Shown here one piece after another: positions 18,151-30,900 of a stretch of DNA of 64,000 nt (positions within the stretch are counted from its first letter, which is position 1; every line of letters begins with the position of its first letter). Location of the stretch: NCBI GenBank assembly GCA_034638255.1, contig JAWPGT010000002.1:1736001-1800000 (forward strand), written 5' to 3'. Below the pieces are notes generated by a model. That model saw only the letters and a list, made by a program, of their open reading frames with translations. It had not been told where the DNA came from and made no database searches. The translations under genes were made by a program, and so were the position numbers. The DNA comes from Coprinus comatus (lineage: Eukaryota > Basidiomycota > Agaricomycetes > Agaricales > Agaricaceae).

Positions 18151-20828
18151 ATGTCCTTCACCTTCAACTGGCCTCGTTTCTCAGACCAGTTCCACTACGA
18201 TGCAATTCAGATGCTCAACACCGCTCTCAACAAGGGAAACAAGCCTCCAATCATCGCAGACAAGATTGAGGTTGTAGAACTCGAAATGGGCACCCAGGTA
18301 GCTCATCACGCCCATCATTCACAACACCTACTTACTCAACACACACAGCCCCCAGAACTCGAGATTCGTGACATTGGAGACCTTACCGTCGACCAGTTCA
18401 GAGGCATATTTCGTCTGACCTACAATGGAGACGCCCATCTCGTCCTCAAGACAAAAGTCCAGGTACAATAGATTTCTCATTTTGCTCTCATTTATTTACT
18501 CTCTTCCAGGCCAATCCTCTCAACCACAAGCAACCAGATATTCATCTAATGACTGGCTCAAGTGGAATGCTCGCAGCAAAGCAGCCTCTCGTAGTCCCAA
18601 TGCTTCTCCGACTCTCCCACTTTCGCCTCAGCTCCTACGTCGTCCTAGTCGTTTCAAAACAAAAAGGCATAACTCTCGTCTTCAAAACAGACCCTCTGCA
18701 AAATGTAGACATAAACAGCACTTTCGACTCCATCGCTGTCATCCAAAAATTTATCCAACGAGAAATCGAAGGTCAACTACGTCAGATGTTCAGAGAAGAT
18801 CTTCCTGGAATTATCCATAGACTAAGTCAACAATGGGTCAAAGCAAAAGTCGAAGCTCCATATCTCAATAAACAACCTACCCAACCTTCAGCTTCAGTAC
18901 CTCCACCTCCTCTCGGAAGATCTCGTCCATACGAAACAATGTCTCAGCCTGATCTTTCAGCTCACCCTACCCCCGCCACTCATCCTCACTTAACACATGC
19001 ACAATCACTAGGATTGCCGACTATCAAACGACCTCGTTCGGTTTCTGGAGCTTCTGTAGCAAGCTCAAGTCGACGTACAAAATCCACAAATCCTCCAACC
19101 ACTTCATCAGATCCCGAGTACGAAACTTTCGATCCAACATATGGTCTACGACCAGAAGGGCTTCCACCCAAATCAGTGTTCAAAGGGTTTAGTAGCCTTT
19201 TTACACCAAACAAAGGCTTGGCAGACCTGACTGAAGAAATTGACGAAGATGACGATGAGGACGATGATGAATATGATGACGATGACGATGACGATGATGC
19301 TGCTTCAACTTCATTTGATGTTGTCGAATGGGAAGATGGAATAAATCCACTTTCACATCCTGGAATAGTGGAACGTGGACATACACCTGAATATGAAACT
19401 ATACCTGCCGTCGGAGGTGGTACAATTACACGACCTAGAGTTTTACATTCACAATCTTCTATTCAAACACCACCTGGAATTACTTCACATTCTCAAAGTC
19501 AAACAAGATTAGAAAACCAGCGTTCTTTCCCCCCTCACCATCATCCTCACTATCAACATACTACTCCATATTATTCTTCGAGACCACGTACACCCGAAAG
19601 TGAAATTGACATATTTTCAATAACAGATTCAGATTTTATTTATCCATTATCACCTCTTTCCACTTCTTCACATTCACACATGTATCCACCACCATTAACA
19701 ACAACGACACCACATATGCCATTACCTAAAACACCAAAACGACGACGTTCATCGATTTCATCAACAACAACCACTGCAACTACTACATACACCAACACCA
19801 ACACTAATGCAATATCAATTCCATCAACTTCACCAACACCCAATTCCAATCATCTATCAAGATCAACATCTCATTTTTCCGCATTTACATCTACTTCACC
19901 AAATACATTATCAACACTTCATTCTCTTAACCATTTCAACAACCCCAACCCAGGTTCAGGCTCAAACTCTAATAACCATACAATAGTTGGTGGAAACAAC
20001 AATAACAACAACAGACCTACGTTGAATAACAGTTCGATTCATCATTTAAGTACTTTAAGTCATTCAAATCATACATTAAGTCCTTATACGAGGAGTTTAT
20101 CACATTTTACGGTTAGAAGTGTACCTCCTAGGAATGGATCATTTGGGAATTTGAATGGTGTTGGTGTTGGTTTTGGTTTAAGTGCTGGGATAAGTAGGAG
20201 TGGATTGAGTGGTGGATTAGGTGGAAATGGAAGAGGAGGATTGGTTACGAATGCAAGTGCTGGATATGGTTATGGTTATGGTTATGGACAACAAGGACAA
20301 GGAAATCAAGTTAAAGCTCGTAGGAAAAGGATATTTAAGATTGGAGGGAAGAAAAAAACAAATTCAAATGTTGAAGATCCAAATTCCGCTCCTGGAAGTA
20401 ATGGATATTATGATGAACATGATGATGTTGACTTAGAGTTTACAGGGCGGTATAGAGATGATGATAGTGAGAATAATATGTATGGAAGTTATAGTGGCAG
20501 TAGAGGCAGAGGAAGATCGTATGATCAGAGAAGTCAACGAAGAAGAAGAGGATATGGAAATGGATATGGTACAATTCCTTCAGAGTTTGAACTTGATGAT
20601 ATGGATAGGTATTTCAGATCAAATGAAGATTTATCTCTTCCTCCCGACTCTCAAGACGATACTGGAAATGCGAATGGGAAGGATAAAGAAGCACTTGGTC
20701 AATCATTTACTTCACCAATGCCAACAGCAACCTCTGGAGGAGGGTCAGGTAGGCCGACTATTCAACCCCTTTCGATGAATAGTGGGAAAAGGAAAGGAAA
20801 TGGCAGCGGACTCGGATATACTCGTTAG
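18151..20828 (+). CDS. MDM34: Mdm34, ERMES ER-mitochondria tether subunit
   Basis: This is the outer-membrane SMP-domain subunit of the ERMES complex, which transfers lipid between ER and mitochondria. Three exons (introns 18298-18348, 18463-18509) give 859 residues. The conserved start MSFTFNWPRFSD sets the ATG at 18151. An in-frame ATG at 18124 would add nine residues and is less likely. The SMP domain covers about residues 1-225, with ELEIRDIGDL, DGDAHLVLKTKVQ-like and FREDLPGIIHRLSQQW blocks. The remaining 600-plus residues are low complexity: an Asp/Glu run near 19230-19300, His/Ser/Thr/Asn-rich stretches, GY repeats and a basic/acidic end. Yeast Mdm34 is far shorter, and long tails are common in basidiomycetes. 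Confidence 0.93.
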
Positions 20829-22982
20829 AAAGACTTATTTAAATTCGTACTCGTGGATTATGGAGACTTTTGACTTTTTCTTTTTCTTCTTTTCATTTAA
20901 GATTCTACTATAGACATACTTAGGCTTAGAAAAAACTTCTCTTTTTTCTATTTATCACACGCTTTCCTCCCTCTCACTTTTCATTTAGACTGTTCCCCAA
21001 CATGTTTCTATACTCTTACTCCTATTAATCTCTCTCCCCCCTCTGGATGTTTATGTATTATGTTTTCTATTCTTTCTTTTGCTTTTATTTCTGCTACTCC
21101 ACTTGGTTTTCTTTGCTTTCTCGTTAAGCCTACCAGTTTTGTTTTAAAAAATTACTTTACCCACACCTTTCCATTTGATTTATTCATTCATTCAAATAAT
21201 AACTCGGTACCGTAACGACATTTACGTTTAGGTCTGAGAACCTGAGAAAAACCGATATATGTGAAATTAAAGGTCTTCAGGGGCTTAGATTCTATACATA
21301 TGACGATTTCATGAAAAGTTAATATATTGTCGATAATAATATATATATTTGAGCCTAATGTCAAAATTAATTCCTGTTATCAAATTAAGTCTTCCTGGAC
21401 CTGGACTTCTCTGGACCCTCGAGGCCCTCCGGGATCGAGTGGGAAGATTGATCGAGATTTCTCTCGATTCTTTGAATTTGGATTTTGAAAAAAAAAGACT
21501 TGCATGACGACGGAATCAGATGTACTACATATATATATTAATAGTTTGGATGACGGATATGTAAGAGGGAGAGGGGGTTTAATCTGGGTGTTTAATCGCA
21601 AAGAAAAGACGGAAAGTGACAGGGAGTGAAGGTAGTCAAGAGTAATAAGTTATTGTGTTATTAATTGTATCCATTAATAGGCAATCAGTTCAGTTCAGTA
21701 TATTTTCGCTGGAGATTGAAATACTTAATCATCTTTGTCTAATAATAGACTTACTCCAGAAGTCTATGTCTATGATCAACACCGACTAGAATAGAAAAAA
21801 AAACAAGAGGTGAGGATTAGAGCTTTTTAAGACCTCATGCACCTGGTAGGCCTTTATATACTATGTACTATGTCTGGATAAATATGATTGCCAATCGTTT
21901 TTTCTACAAAGACAAAGATATTTATTATTATTAGGCAACCTGAATTCAACCTTTAAGCTTTAAATTAACAACATACATATTCATATTTCCGTAATTACCC
22001 AGAAGTATACACCATTAGCCATTGACCCGTTGTCGAATGGGAAAACTTAACCACAGCAGGAACAGTCTCTTCTTAAGTTCTAAGAGTCTTCGGACGAAGG
22101 TGGTCAATTACATTTTGACTGTTTCAACGTTTTAGCTCTCAGAGATTGAGGAAACCCATACATCCTGAGGGGTCAATTTTTAAATAATGGTGTGCACTAC
22201 TGGTATCAATAGACGGTGGCAACTACCAAAATAAATAGATAACTCTACCCTCGACGAGATTTAAAATAAACCTATTTATATCCAACATATAAATATGTAC
22301 TAACTTCGCGAGACCTCTCCGCTGGTTCTGGACTTGCTCTGATCTCTCTACACCAAGCATGTGTTAAGTGTTACCGTAGAGTAGCATATACATCTACTTC
22401 TCCGTTTGATTCAGATTTCATTACATCTAGATCAATACCATCAGGTCTCCGGTTGACAAAGTACTCAGCGTCAACGATTCAAAACAGTTAACAGTAGACA
22501 GACACAGAGTTACCAACCTTGTGGGTATAGTGTTCTGACAGAGGTAACCAAAATAGAAATAGTGCTACGAACTTGTACTATACCATCTATCAATGCTTAG
22601 ATAGAAGAAAATCTTATCTATGAAATCAGTATGAGAAATATAAGCTTAATGGACTTTATCCACACACCACAGTTAACTTCACGGAAGGAACTCCGCGAGA
22701 TCATATAGTAAGTACCGGAGAACTTGGGAAGTTGGCCTCGGAGTTTCTGTTTTTGTCTTCCCTTTACTTCTTATTAGGGCTAGGGCAGACCAGGAACCAC
22801 AGGAACAATGTGGTCAATGGCGGTAAATTATCACCACATCGACAATGAGAACCTTGACCAAGGTAACTATCTCACATGTTGGTTTACACACCACCCGATA
22901 CTGTAGAGAAAAATTGTATTTATTTTTATACATACATACTATAATCACGTAACTTGTACATCGCAAAAAATCCAGAGATGGC
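20829..22982. other. 2.1-kb AT-rich intergenic region
   Basis: No intact gene was found. The left third is T-rich 3' flank of mdm34. At 21931-22075 there is a recognisable but decayed fragment of the dehydrogenase family that follows (listed separately). The remainder shows no protein, RNA or transposon signature that I could identify. A 73-codon minus-strand frame at 21380-21601 has no support. Confidence 0.55.
21931..22075 (-). pseudogene. decayed C-terminal remnant of an MDR dehydrogenase
   Basis: Two stretches match the 3' ends of the two intact dehydrogenases downstream, in the same order and orientation. The block at 21931-21954 parallels the stop-codon end (compare 25590-25614). The block at 22028-22072 parallels the segment coding PFDD...KVFPF and VVDK (compare 25658-25702). 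Alignment by eye is roughly three quarters identical, with small gaps that destroy the reading frame. I could not trace the N-terminal half convincingly. It is best read as a third, dead member of the tandem array. Confidence 0.6.
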
Positions 22983-24612
22983 TTATTGAGCAACCTTGAT
23001 GACAATCTTTCCGAGATGCTTTTGCGATTCAAGGTAGGCATAAGCCTCAGCTGCTTCTTCGAATGGGAAGACTCTGTCAACCACAGGACGAGTTTTCTCA
23101 GGGTTAGCCTCCATATGACGAATCATATTTTTGAATCTAATTTCGAAAATATGCAATCAGTCTCTCTCTCTCGGAGAAAAAGAATCGAAATCAAAAAGAC
23201 GACTTACAGGGTAACAGAACCAATTTGAATACCACGAATGTTAACAGCGCCAACAACAGTGTCGTAACTGAAACTGCCAGTTGGTGGAACGTTCTACATA
23301 GGCTGTTAGTACTTTCCTATGTCACACAAGAAAAAAACTTACCGTGTCGAGGAAACCAACGATTCCAATGAGTCCTCCCATTCTGAGGGATTTCATACTC
23401 TTAGGGAGAGTTCCATCACCACCAACCTAGAGGGCGATATTTAGTTTTCCAGGTTTTACACGAAGTAAGAGTTTGCTACTTACCTCAACGACGTGATCTA
23501 CACCAACTCCATTTGTCTAATAACATAAAACTATCCATCAGAAAAAAAAGGACATGACGAGAGTGAAAGAAAGGAAAACATACGATCTTCAAAACTTCTT
23601 TATCCCAGTCGGGATACTTGTTATAGTTGATAGTACGCTTAGCACCGAGCTTTGTGGCGACTTTCAACTTCTCGTCGGAAGAGGATGTAACGATGACATT
23701 AGCTCCAGCGGAAGAAGCTAATTGAAGAGCAAAGCTGAGAAACATTTTGTCAATTGAATCAGTCACATAGTAGAATAATATGCCCACTTACATGGATACA
23801 CCTCCAGTTCCAAGAACCAAAACCCAGTCTCCAGGCTTGATGGGAGTCGAACCATACAAAGAATTGTATGCAGTGACGGCAGCACAACTAATCAAAGTCC
23901 CCATCAGAAACCCATAAGAGCAGATCTATCAAGTAGTAACTCACGGCAAAGTCGAAGCCTCTTCGAAAGACATATAGTCTGGGATTTTGACCATAGCCTG
24001 TCGTGATCAAATTAGTCAGATTCAAAGAGAAAACAATAATGTGAACGTACATGAGCAGGGAAAGTGCGATACTCTGTCAAAACACCTGGAGTTTGACCAC
24101 CTAAGGATGTCGCCTGAGCCTCGGGGGTCATCTCTCCATGGATGTGATCCGTGGCATAGTCGGAACAAACACGATCACCGACATGCCAATCCTTAACACT
24201 ACTACCCACTGCCACGATTTCACCAGACATATCCGAGCATGGAACCAAATTGTTCGGGAATCTGTTCAAGAATTTAGCTCAGCCAGTGGATATATAAAGT
24301 TGCTTAACGCACTCATCGGTGAAACTCAAATTGGATTTTGAAATAAACAGATCGCGGTACTGTAAAAGGAAATTAGATTTGAAATGTAGCTGTGGTTACT
24401 GTCTCGAACCTGAAGAGAGACAGCTTGCACTTTAACCAACACCTCGTAGGGTCCAGGTGTTTCGACAACCTTTTCGTTGATTTTGAGATTGCGGTAGGTA
24501 CCGAGCTATGAAAAAGTCACGATATTAGAAACGGATGTTGGGGTTGATGATATCGCTGTACCTCAGTGATTCTGTATTCACGAGCAGTCTTGGGAATATC
24601 AGGGGGCGCCAT
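22983..24612 (-). CDS. Zinc-free MDR oxidoreductase (MDR7-like quinone/alcohol dehydrogenase family), copy 1
   Basis: This is a medium-chain dehydrogenase/reductase of about 350 residues in roughly ten small exons. The start MAPPDIPKTAREYRI is followed by the GroES-like half with YRDLFIS and PCSDMSGEIVAVG. The second half has the NAD(P) Rossmann motif GTGGVS, then [31 protein letters not shown] and the C-terminal HLGKIVIKVAQ. No structural-zinc cysteine cluster is present, placing it with the zinc-free MDR7/quinone-oxidoreductase branch. The substrate is unknown. A TATA box (TATAAAAA on the minus strand, 24695-24702) lies about 85 nt upstream of the ATG. It has a paralog immediately upstream on the same strand. 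Confidence 0.9.
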
Positions 24613-25589
24613 TGCTGGAAGATGATGCTGAGAGTATGTGTAGTGTGAGAGAGTTACAGAGGGCAATGAGATAGTGTCTTACCAACGGAAAGCCTTTTTA
24701 TACCAATCCTGTAACTGCTGAGCAATCAGACCTACTTTAAAGAGAATAATCGACGTTCACTATGATAAGTCATCATATAGATTATATCGGCAATATAGAT
24801 AGGTTTGATCATGAGGTAGAAGTTGATGTATCCACAGAAGTCCGAAGGCTCAATTATTCAGCACAACAAGAACCAACCTTTGACCATCCTGGAACGGTTG
24901 CCTGGAAAAGTCAATTACAAGCCCTGCAAGAGCCAATCCCACGGTGCTTTGACTCCAATAACAATAGGCGATGAGAGACTTCTAGTAAACAAAAAACAAG
25001 GAGGGATACATTCTTCCGCGGATTCTTCATTCTGAGGGCCCAGGTATGGACTGCACTCGGTTTCAACTCGGTATGGTCCCGAACCAGCGAAGCTAAAGTG
25101 AAGTTCTGGTTGGAAGAATATACTAGACTACTGCGCCACCTCCATCTACCTCTCTCTCGCAGGATGTTAGAGTGGAGAACTCTCAATATCCTTGTCCGAC
25201 ATACAGGTGGCGTCGATGGACCCTGTAGGCGCATAGATAAGGAACGCTAAATGCTGTTGAACAGTACTTATAGCACCTGCTGTATTTTATGCAGCGACAT
25301 ATTATGCACAATTTTACGATCGGGCCGATGCGCCAGACTGCAGTACATATCGATAAGTGTGGTTATTATAGAATGCGATCAATCGGGTGTGTCCTCGGCA
25401 TGAAGACATGCCAGAGTATTTTTAGTAATGATTACAATGACGAAGCTTTCTTTGATCAATCACATTCAATATTTTTTGTGGGCTCGAGTTGCATTTTACC
25501 TGTAGGCATGAAGAATACGAGAAGACAGAATACTTGTAACGGGTAAACAGTCTGAAGGTCGAAGAGCAGTATGTAATATATATATATAC
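24613..25589. other. intergenic region between the MDR paralogs
   Basis: About 980 nt separate the two dehydrogenase genes. The left end holds the copy 1 promoter with its TATA box. The right end is the 3' flank of copy 2. Several 60-110 codon frames on both strands show no motifs or splice continuity. I found no convincing dehydrogenase remnant here. Confidence 0.5.
24695..24702 (-). promoter_or_regulatory. TATA box of MDR copy 1
   Basis: TATAAAAA on the minus strand, about 85 nt upstream of the ATG at 24612. The same octamer occurs upstream of copy 2, which supports its being functional. Confidence 0.55.
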
Positions 25590-27203
25590 TTAGGCAACCT
25601 TGATAACAACCTTTCCAACATGTTTCTGGGACTCTAGATAGGCATATGCGTGAATGGCGTCGTCGAATGGAAAGACCTTGTCCACAACAGGGACTGTCTG
25701 CTCTGGGTTGGCAATAATAAGACGATTCATGTCATTAAATCTGACGAAGATGTCAATACATTGTGCTAGCTTGACACCCAGTGAGTTGACATACTGTGCG
25801 ACTGAGCCAATGTAAATTCCGCGTAGTGTAACGGCCTTATTAATAGCAGTCAGAACAAGATTATAATCTCTTCGAGCCTATATCTCACTGTCAGTTGCAC
25901 TTAGTTATCGGAATTTAAGAACAAAATTACGTCATTTGCAATGAAGCCAATGAGATGAATATATCCCCCCATTCTGGCAGCACTCATACTTTTAGGGAGG
26001 GTCCCTTCTCCTCCAACCTAGTATAGTTACTCAATTTGAAATCTGAGAATCAGCTGCATTTTACAAACCTCTACCACATGGTCCACTCCTACTTGATTTG
26101 TCTGTAAGAATTGGTTAGAAAGGCTGAAGTAGGCCCCAGAACAGTAGACATACAATCTTCAGTACTTCTTTGTCCCAGTTGGGCACATTACGATAATTGA
26201 TGACATGCTTGGCACCAAGTTTCTTTGCAATGTTCAACTTTTCATCTGAAGATGACGTTGCAATAACAACTGCTCCAGCAGCAACAGCGAGTTGTAGAGC
26301 GAATCTAGACGATGTTAGAAATACTCATGATGCTTCAGATAGAGAGGAGATGTGGTACATACATAGATACTCCTCCAGTGCCGAGAACTAGTACATGGTC
26401 TCCAGCTTTAATGGGAACCGGTCCATGTAACGCGTTATATGCGGTAAGAGCTGCACACCTATCAGAATGCCAATGCCAATCAGGAACTAATTGATCAATC
26501 TAAAAGAACTTACGGCAATGTCGAAGCCTGTTCATATGACAGAAAATCAGGAAATTTGACGATAGACTATCTTTATAGTCAGATTTGTCGGCTAGTGGAA
26601 TGTCCAAAATAAATAAATAATACCCACATGGGCTGGGAATGTCCGGTACTCTGTCAATACACCAGGAGATTGTCCACCCAAAGACGAATTATATATCTTG
26701 CTGTTCACATCGCCGTAGAGATGTTCTGTGGCGAAGTTGGCACAAACACGGTCGCCAACCTTCCAGTCCTTGACGTCTTCTCCAAGTGCGACAATTTCTC
26801 CTGCCATATCAGAGCATGGGATCATGTTTGGAAGTGCTCTGTGACATTGATTTCTGTTAATTTAAGGACATGCGCATATAGTGACAATTGTATACCCAAC
26901 ATTGTAAACACCAATGGAAATAGCTAGATCACGGTACTGGAATAAGACTTGAACGTTAATATTGGAATACTTGACTCGATATATGCGCCCAAAAAATGAA
27001 CCTGAAGTGAGACGGCGTGTACTTTCACAAGTACTTCATTGGCCTTTGGGGCTTCAACTTGTCTCTCATGAATTACCAGGTTTCTATAGGTTCCAATCTG
27101 AAAATGAATTTTCACCATGGTCCCAAGAGTTAGCGACAACAGCAGAAGTATTTACCTTGGCGAGTTGAATTTCACGAGCAGTCTTCGGGATTGTGGGTGC
27201 CAT
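25590..27203 (-). CDS. Zinc-free MDR oxidoreductase, copy 2
   Basis: This paralog of the neighbouring dehydrogenase has the same exon layout and length. It starts [16 protein letters not shown], then [63 protein letters not shown] and DHVVE, and ends [11 protein letters not shown]. The first two introns and the 55-nt intron near 25743-25797 keep frame. The Rossmann GTGGVS and cofactor loop are intact, so an active NAD(P)H-dependent reductase is likely. The substrate is not predictable. Divergence from copy 1 is considerable at the C-terminal half, so the duplication is not recent. TATAAAAA lies at 27265-27272, about 65 nt upstream of the ATG. Confidence 0.9.
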
Positions 27204-27949
27204 TGTCAAAGCCTTTAAGTTTTTAAGTGACGATATACGAAGGAAACCAAGAACAACGACTCACTTTTTATACATGTCGTCGTCTTAGAATTATGTCATA
27301 CCTGTGTCATACATTCAATAATGCTGGTGGCGTGGCAGAAGGAAGCAAGGGCCTGAGGCCCCGGCCGACTTGCTGATTTATTTTTTGGGAGGCACTTCTG
27401 CGGAAACATTCAATACGTACATAACTCCTTCTGTATGTAAGTTTATTTTCTTATGCATGTCTTCAAGTTCAAATGTTCATAGTCATGTTAAAACTTCGAT
27501 TATACTAACTTTAGAATTTGATATCTAAAAATATATTTCTATATAAGTGGTTTATTTTTTTTTTCCCTTCTCCACAGTTCGTCCCCTCTAACACCATCAC
27601 TTCATGATGATAAAAACAATCAATAGTGGAGGTCTTTTCAAGAACAATATCAGAATAAAAAGTTGATCTAAGCTAGAACAGAAATTATGACATACATTTG
27701 ACCTAAAAAGGAACTCAGTAGTCGTTGTCCGTTGGACGATTTTTTTTTTGTCTTATCAACTAAGAGCATACCCCTTTCAATTCATATTATTCCGCTGTAA
27801 GATATCCTCAGCAGCAATAAAAAATATACAGTTATGAAAGAACAGATAGCATGTCACAGTCTTCAACAAAAATTACGGGAATTAGAAAAGAAAATCCAAG
27901 GTCCAGATATCTAATGTTCATCCAAAAATCTACAACATCGAAGAAAAAA
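27204..27949. other. intergenic, promoter of MDR copy 2 and 3' flank of lipin
   Basis: About 750 nt with no supported gene. The left part holds the TATA box and 5' UTR of the minus-strand dehydrogenase. The right part is AT-rich, with T and A runs, and probably includes the lipin 3' UTR. Confidence 0.55.
27265..27272 (-). promoter_or_regulatory. TATA box of MDR copy 2
   Basis: TATAAAAA on the minus strand, 62-69 nt upstream of the ATG at 27203. The sequence is identical to the element in front of copy 1. Confidence 0.55.
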
Positions 27950-30900
27950 TCACAAAAAGGGAACTTTATTCATCTCAACCGCATCCCATAAATCTTGTTC
28001 AATAGCACTCTCTTCATCCACCTCACCCTCATACGCATCATCTCCATCATACTTATCTGATCCATCTTCCCCATACGCACTTATACCTTGTTCCTGGCCT
28101 TGAACATGTCTTTCATCTTCATCTTCATCTTCATCCTCATCATCAAGCCCCCAATGCATATCATCCAAACTTCCAGGCATACTCGTAATACTTCTCCTAC
28201 GTCTCCTCTCTGCACCAGAATATCCATCCGCATCACTCTCTGAATCCGAATCTGCCACACTAGGGCTTACACTTCTCTTTAACCCACTAACTATCCTTTC
28301 AAACGATGACATCTGTCTCAACTCCGTTTCACGATTAATATCGTTATTAAAATTACCAGTAGGCCTTTCATTAGTAGCTGTGATGCTTAAACTATTCGCA
28401 CGAGATCCCATTATCCTGAAATTTCGTAATTTTGCAAGTGTGCTTTGATTTGACGTATCGGATCTTGCGCTCAACGTAGGCGAGGGAGGTGTTAAGTCAG
28501 GAAGTGGGTATTCTACTATTGGTATTTTCCAGTAATTGAAATCCGTATATTCCGGTGTCCATTTCTTATGGATAGGTGGGAACATTTGGTCCACGAGATC
28601 AGTCATATGAATATACCTAGGGGCAATCAATGAAAAATGAAAATTAGTTCATAAACATATGTATGATGTAGAACGTACGATGATTTATACCCGGCCAACT
28701 CCAATAACTCCATCTTCACTTCGCCACTCGAATCAATGGTGAATATTCTTGCGCTAGGAACATTCACACTTCGATAGGATAGTGCATCGGTGATTCTGTT
28801 ACCAAAGCCAGCATAAAAAGGGCTTTTGGAATGTTCGCTGAATAACCTTTGAATATCACGTAAACATGCCATCTTGAACACCTCAGGTTTCCGCATGATT
28901 ACTTCTCTAAAATCATTATACCATTGTCAGCCTCGAGAACATAATTCCGATTTATATACATGAACATACCTATGTAGCGAAGCCATTAAGCGATCTGGGC
29001 TCATAATGACAGGTCCCTCGGGAAGCTGATAATTATTTTGTTTGATTCCTTTAAGATATCCTCGAGTCGCATCTGCTTGACCAATTGCTCGTGAAGTCAA
29101 GTACATGATCTTGTACCCATTTCGTACAATATCAGTGTACAACTTGGCTACACCAACATGTGTCCAATCCCTTCCTATCATGGCAAATACATGGCCAAGA
29201 CCATCTGACCTAGTGTAACGTGTTAGAAAATGGAACAACAAAACATTGAACTAGACTTACTTTGTGATAGTTCCGTCAATATCTGAAATCACTACAAGAT
29301 CGGTATATTCCCAAACGAAAATTCGTGCGGTGCAAGCAATAACACCAGAAGAGATACTAAACGTGATAGTATTTGCTCCAGGCTTCAAATCCAATGCTTT
29401 CTATATATCCTAATTCATCAGCAAAAAACATTCACACCTTGGTTATGTGCAACAGACCAGTTGATCAGAAGTCAATCGCAAAGTCTTTGCAAACTTGACT
29501 GCTTTCTTAGTCTGTTGTTGCTCAGGTGTAGTGATATTCGGTGATCCCTTTGATGGAACTTCTTCTGGAGTGGAAGGGAGAGCGGGAGCAGACCCTGACT
29601 CACGTTCCCCTTCAGTTGAGGAATTTTTCTTAAGAGAATCAACTAGTTCTGGCAGCGATTCAGATGTTTTCTGTACAGTATCCTAATAAGAGGCGTTAAT
29701 TTTACATCCAAGCTATGCAATCAACACAAACTTACGGTTTTCTCAGAAGGTGGAGCAGTCTGGGCTGCTCTCAACATAGGTCGACCAGCCACAGCATTCG
29801 CTTTCTCAGCCTCTCTTTTCCGACTTCTACTCCACCACTGTGCCCAAGACAATGAGGCTGGTTTCCTTTCATCAGAGTTATTCTCAATATCAATATCAAG
29901 TTTCTGTTCTTGTGTAGGTGGTTCTGACTTTGACCGACCATGGCGTCTCTCCCCCTCCCTCTCCTCCTCCTCCTCACTGCTTTCCTTCGAGTCTTGAGCT
30001 TTCAACGCATTTTCTCGCCATAAAACAAGCGCATCTAGAAGTGGAGATCCATCCTGTCTAGTCACATATTGTCCCTCACCCCATTTGATAACCAACAATG
30101 GATCATTCACGAAACTCTCATCCTCCAAGAACCTCGAAAATGTAATCTTTCCTTCCTCAAACAACCTCGCCATCTCAACTTCATCTCGAGTATGACGTGA
30201 CGACGAACCACTACCTCTATGTTCCTCCTCTACACAACTAAGTTGGAAGTTAACCTTCCTATGCTCAATCGATAATACAAATGTAGCTTCATCTCCCTCT
30301 GCCGCCGAGAGACGACCACCGGTGCCAAAAAATAATTCACCTTCATCATCATCATCATCATTCTGCTTAACCTCACTACCCTGTCCTTGTACACGTAGAT
30401 CATCCATCTGTCTCGCTTTTCCCTTCCATCCTTCCAATCTCCCACCCTTTCCAAAAGTAGTCTTCATTGGTGAAGGCGTAGGGAATGCACCCCATTCCCA
30501 AGAATATTCCTGTACTTTTGGCCCAGAGGTTGTTATAGTAGGAATTTTCATTGTCCCAGCGTTCTTCGCTCTCGATCGTGAAGGACTGAAATCATGATCA
30601 TCATAGATGAATTCTGCATCAGATGCAGGACGATGATGGGATTCTTCGGTATCAGGTGGAGGTTCGGATGTAGCGCGTACGCGGCGCATAGATGTAGAAG
30701 GTTCATTCGATTCAGAGTCGGTATCGGATGGGGAAGAGTTGTGCGTTGAATGTATCACAGTTTGTGAACCAAGGAGTGGAGGTGTTGGTGTTGGTGGTCT
30801 TGAGCCTAGAAAAATCAAGATTTAGTCATTTCAGTTGAAAATACAAATGAAGGGTAACATACGGCTAGGCCTAGAAGGGAAAGCGAACTTTTCTTCTGTG

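Noticed and set aside
20829..22982. A complete transposon in the 2.1-kb gap
   Set aside because: No transposase or reverse transcriptase frame, no terminal repeats recognised. Only a decayed dehydrogenase fragment could be supported.
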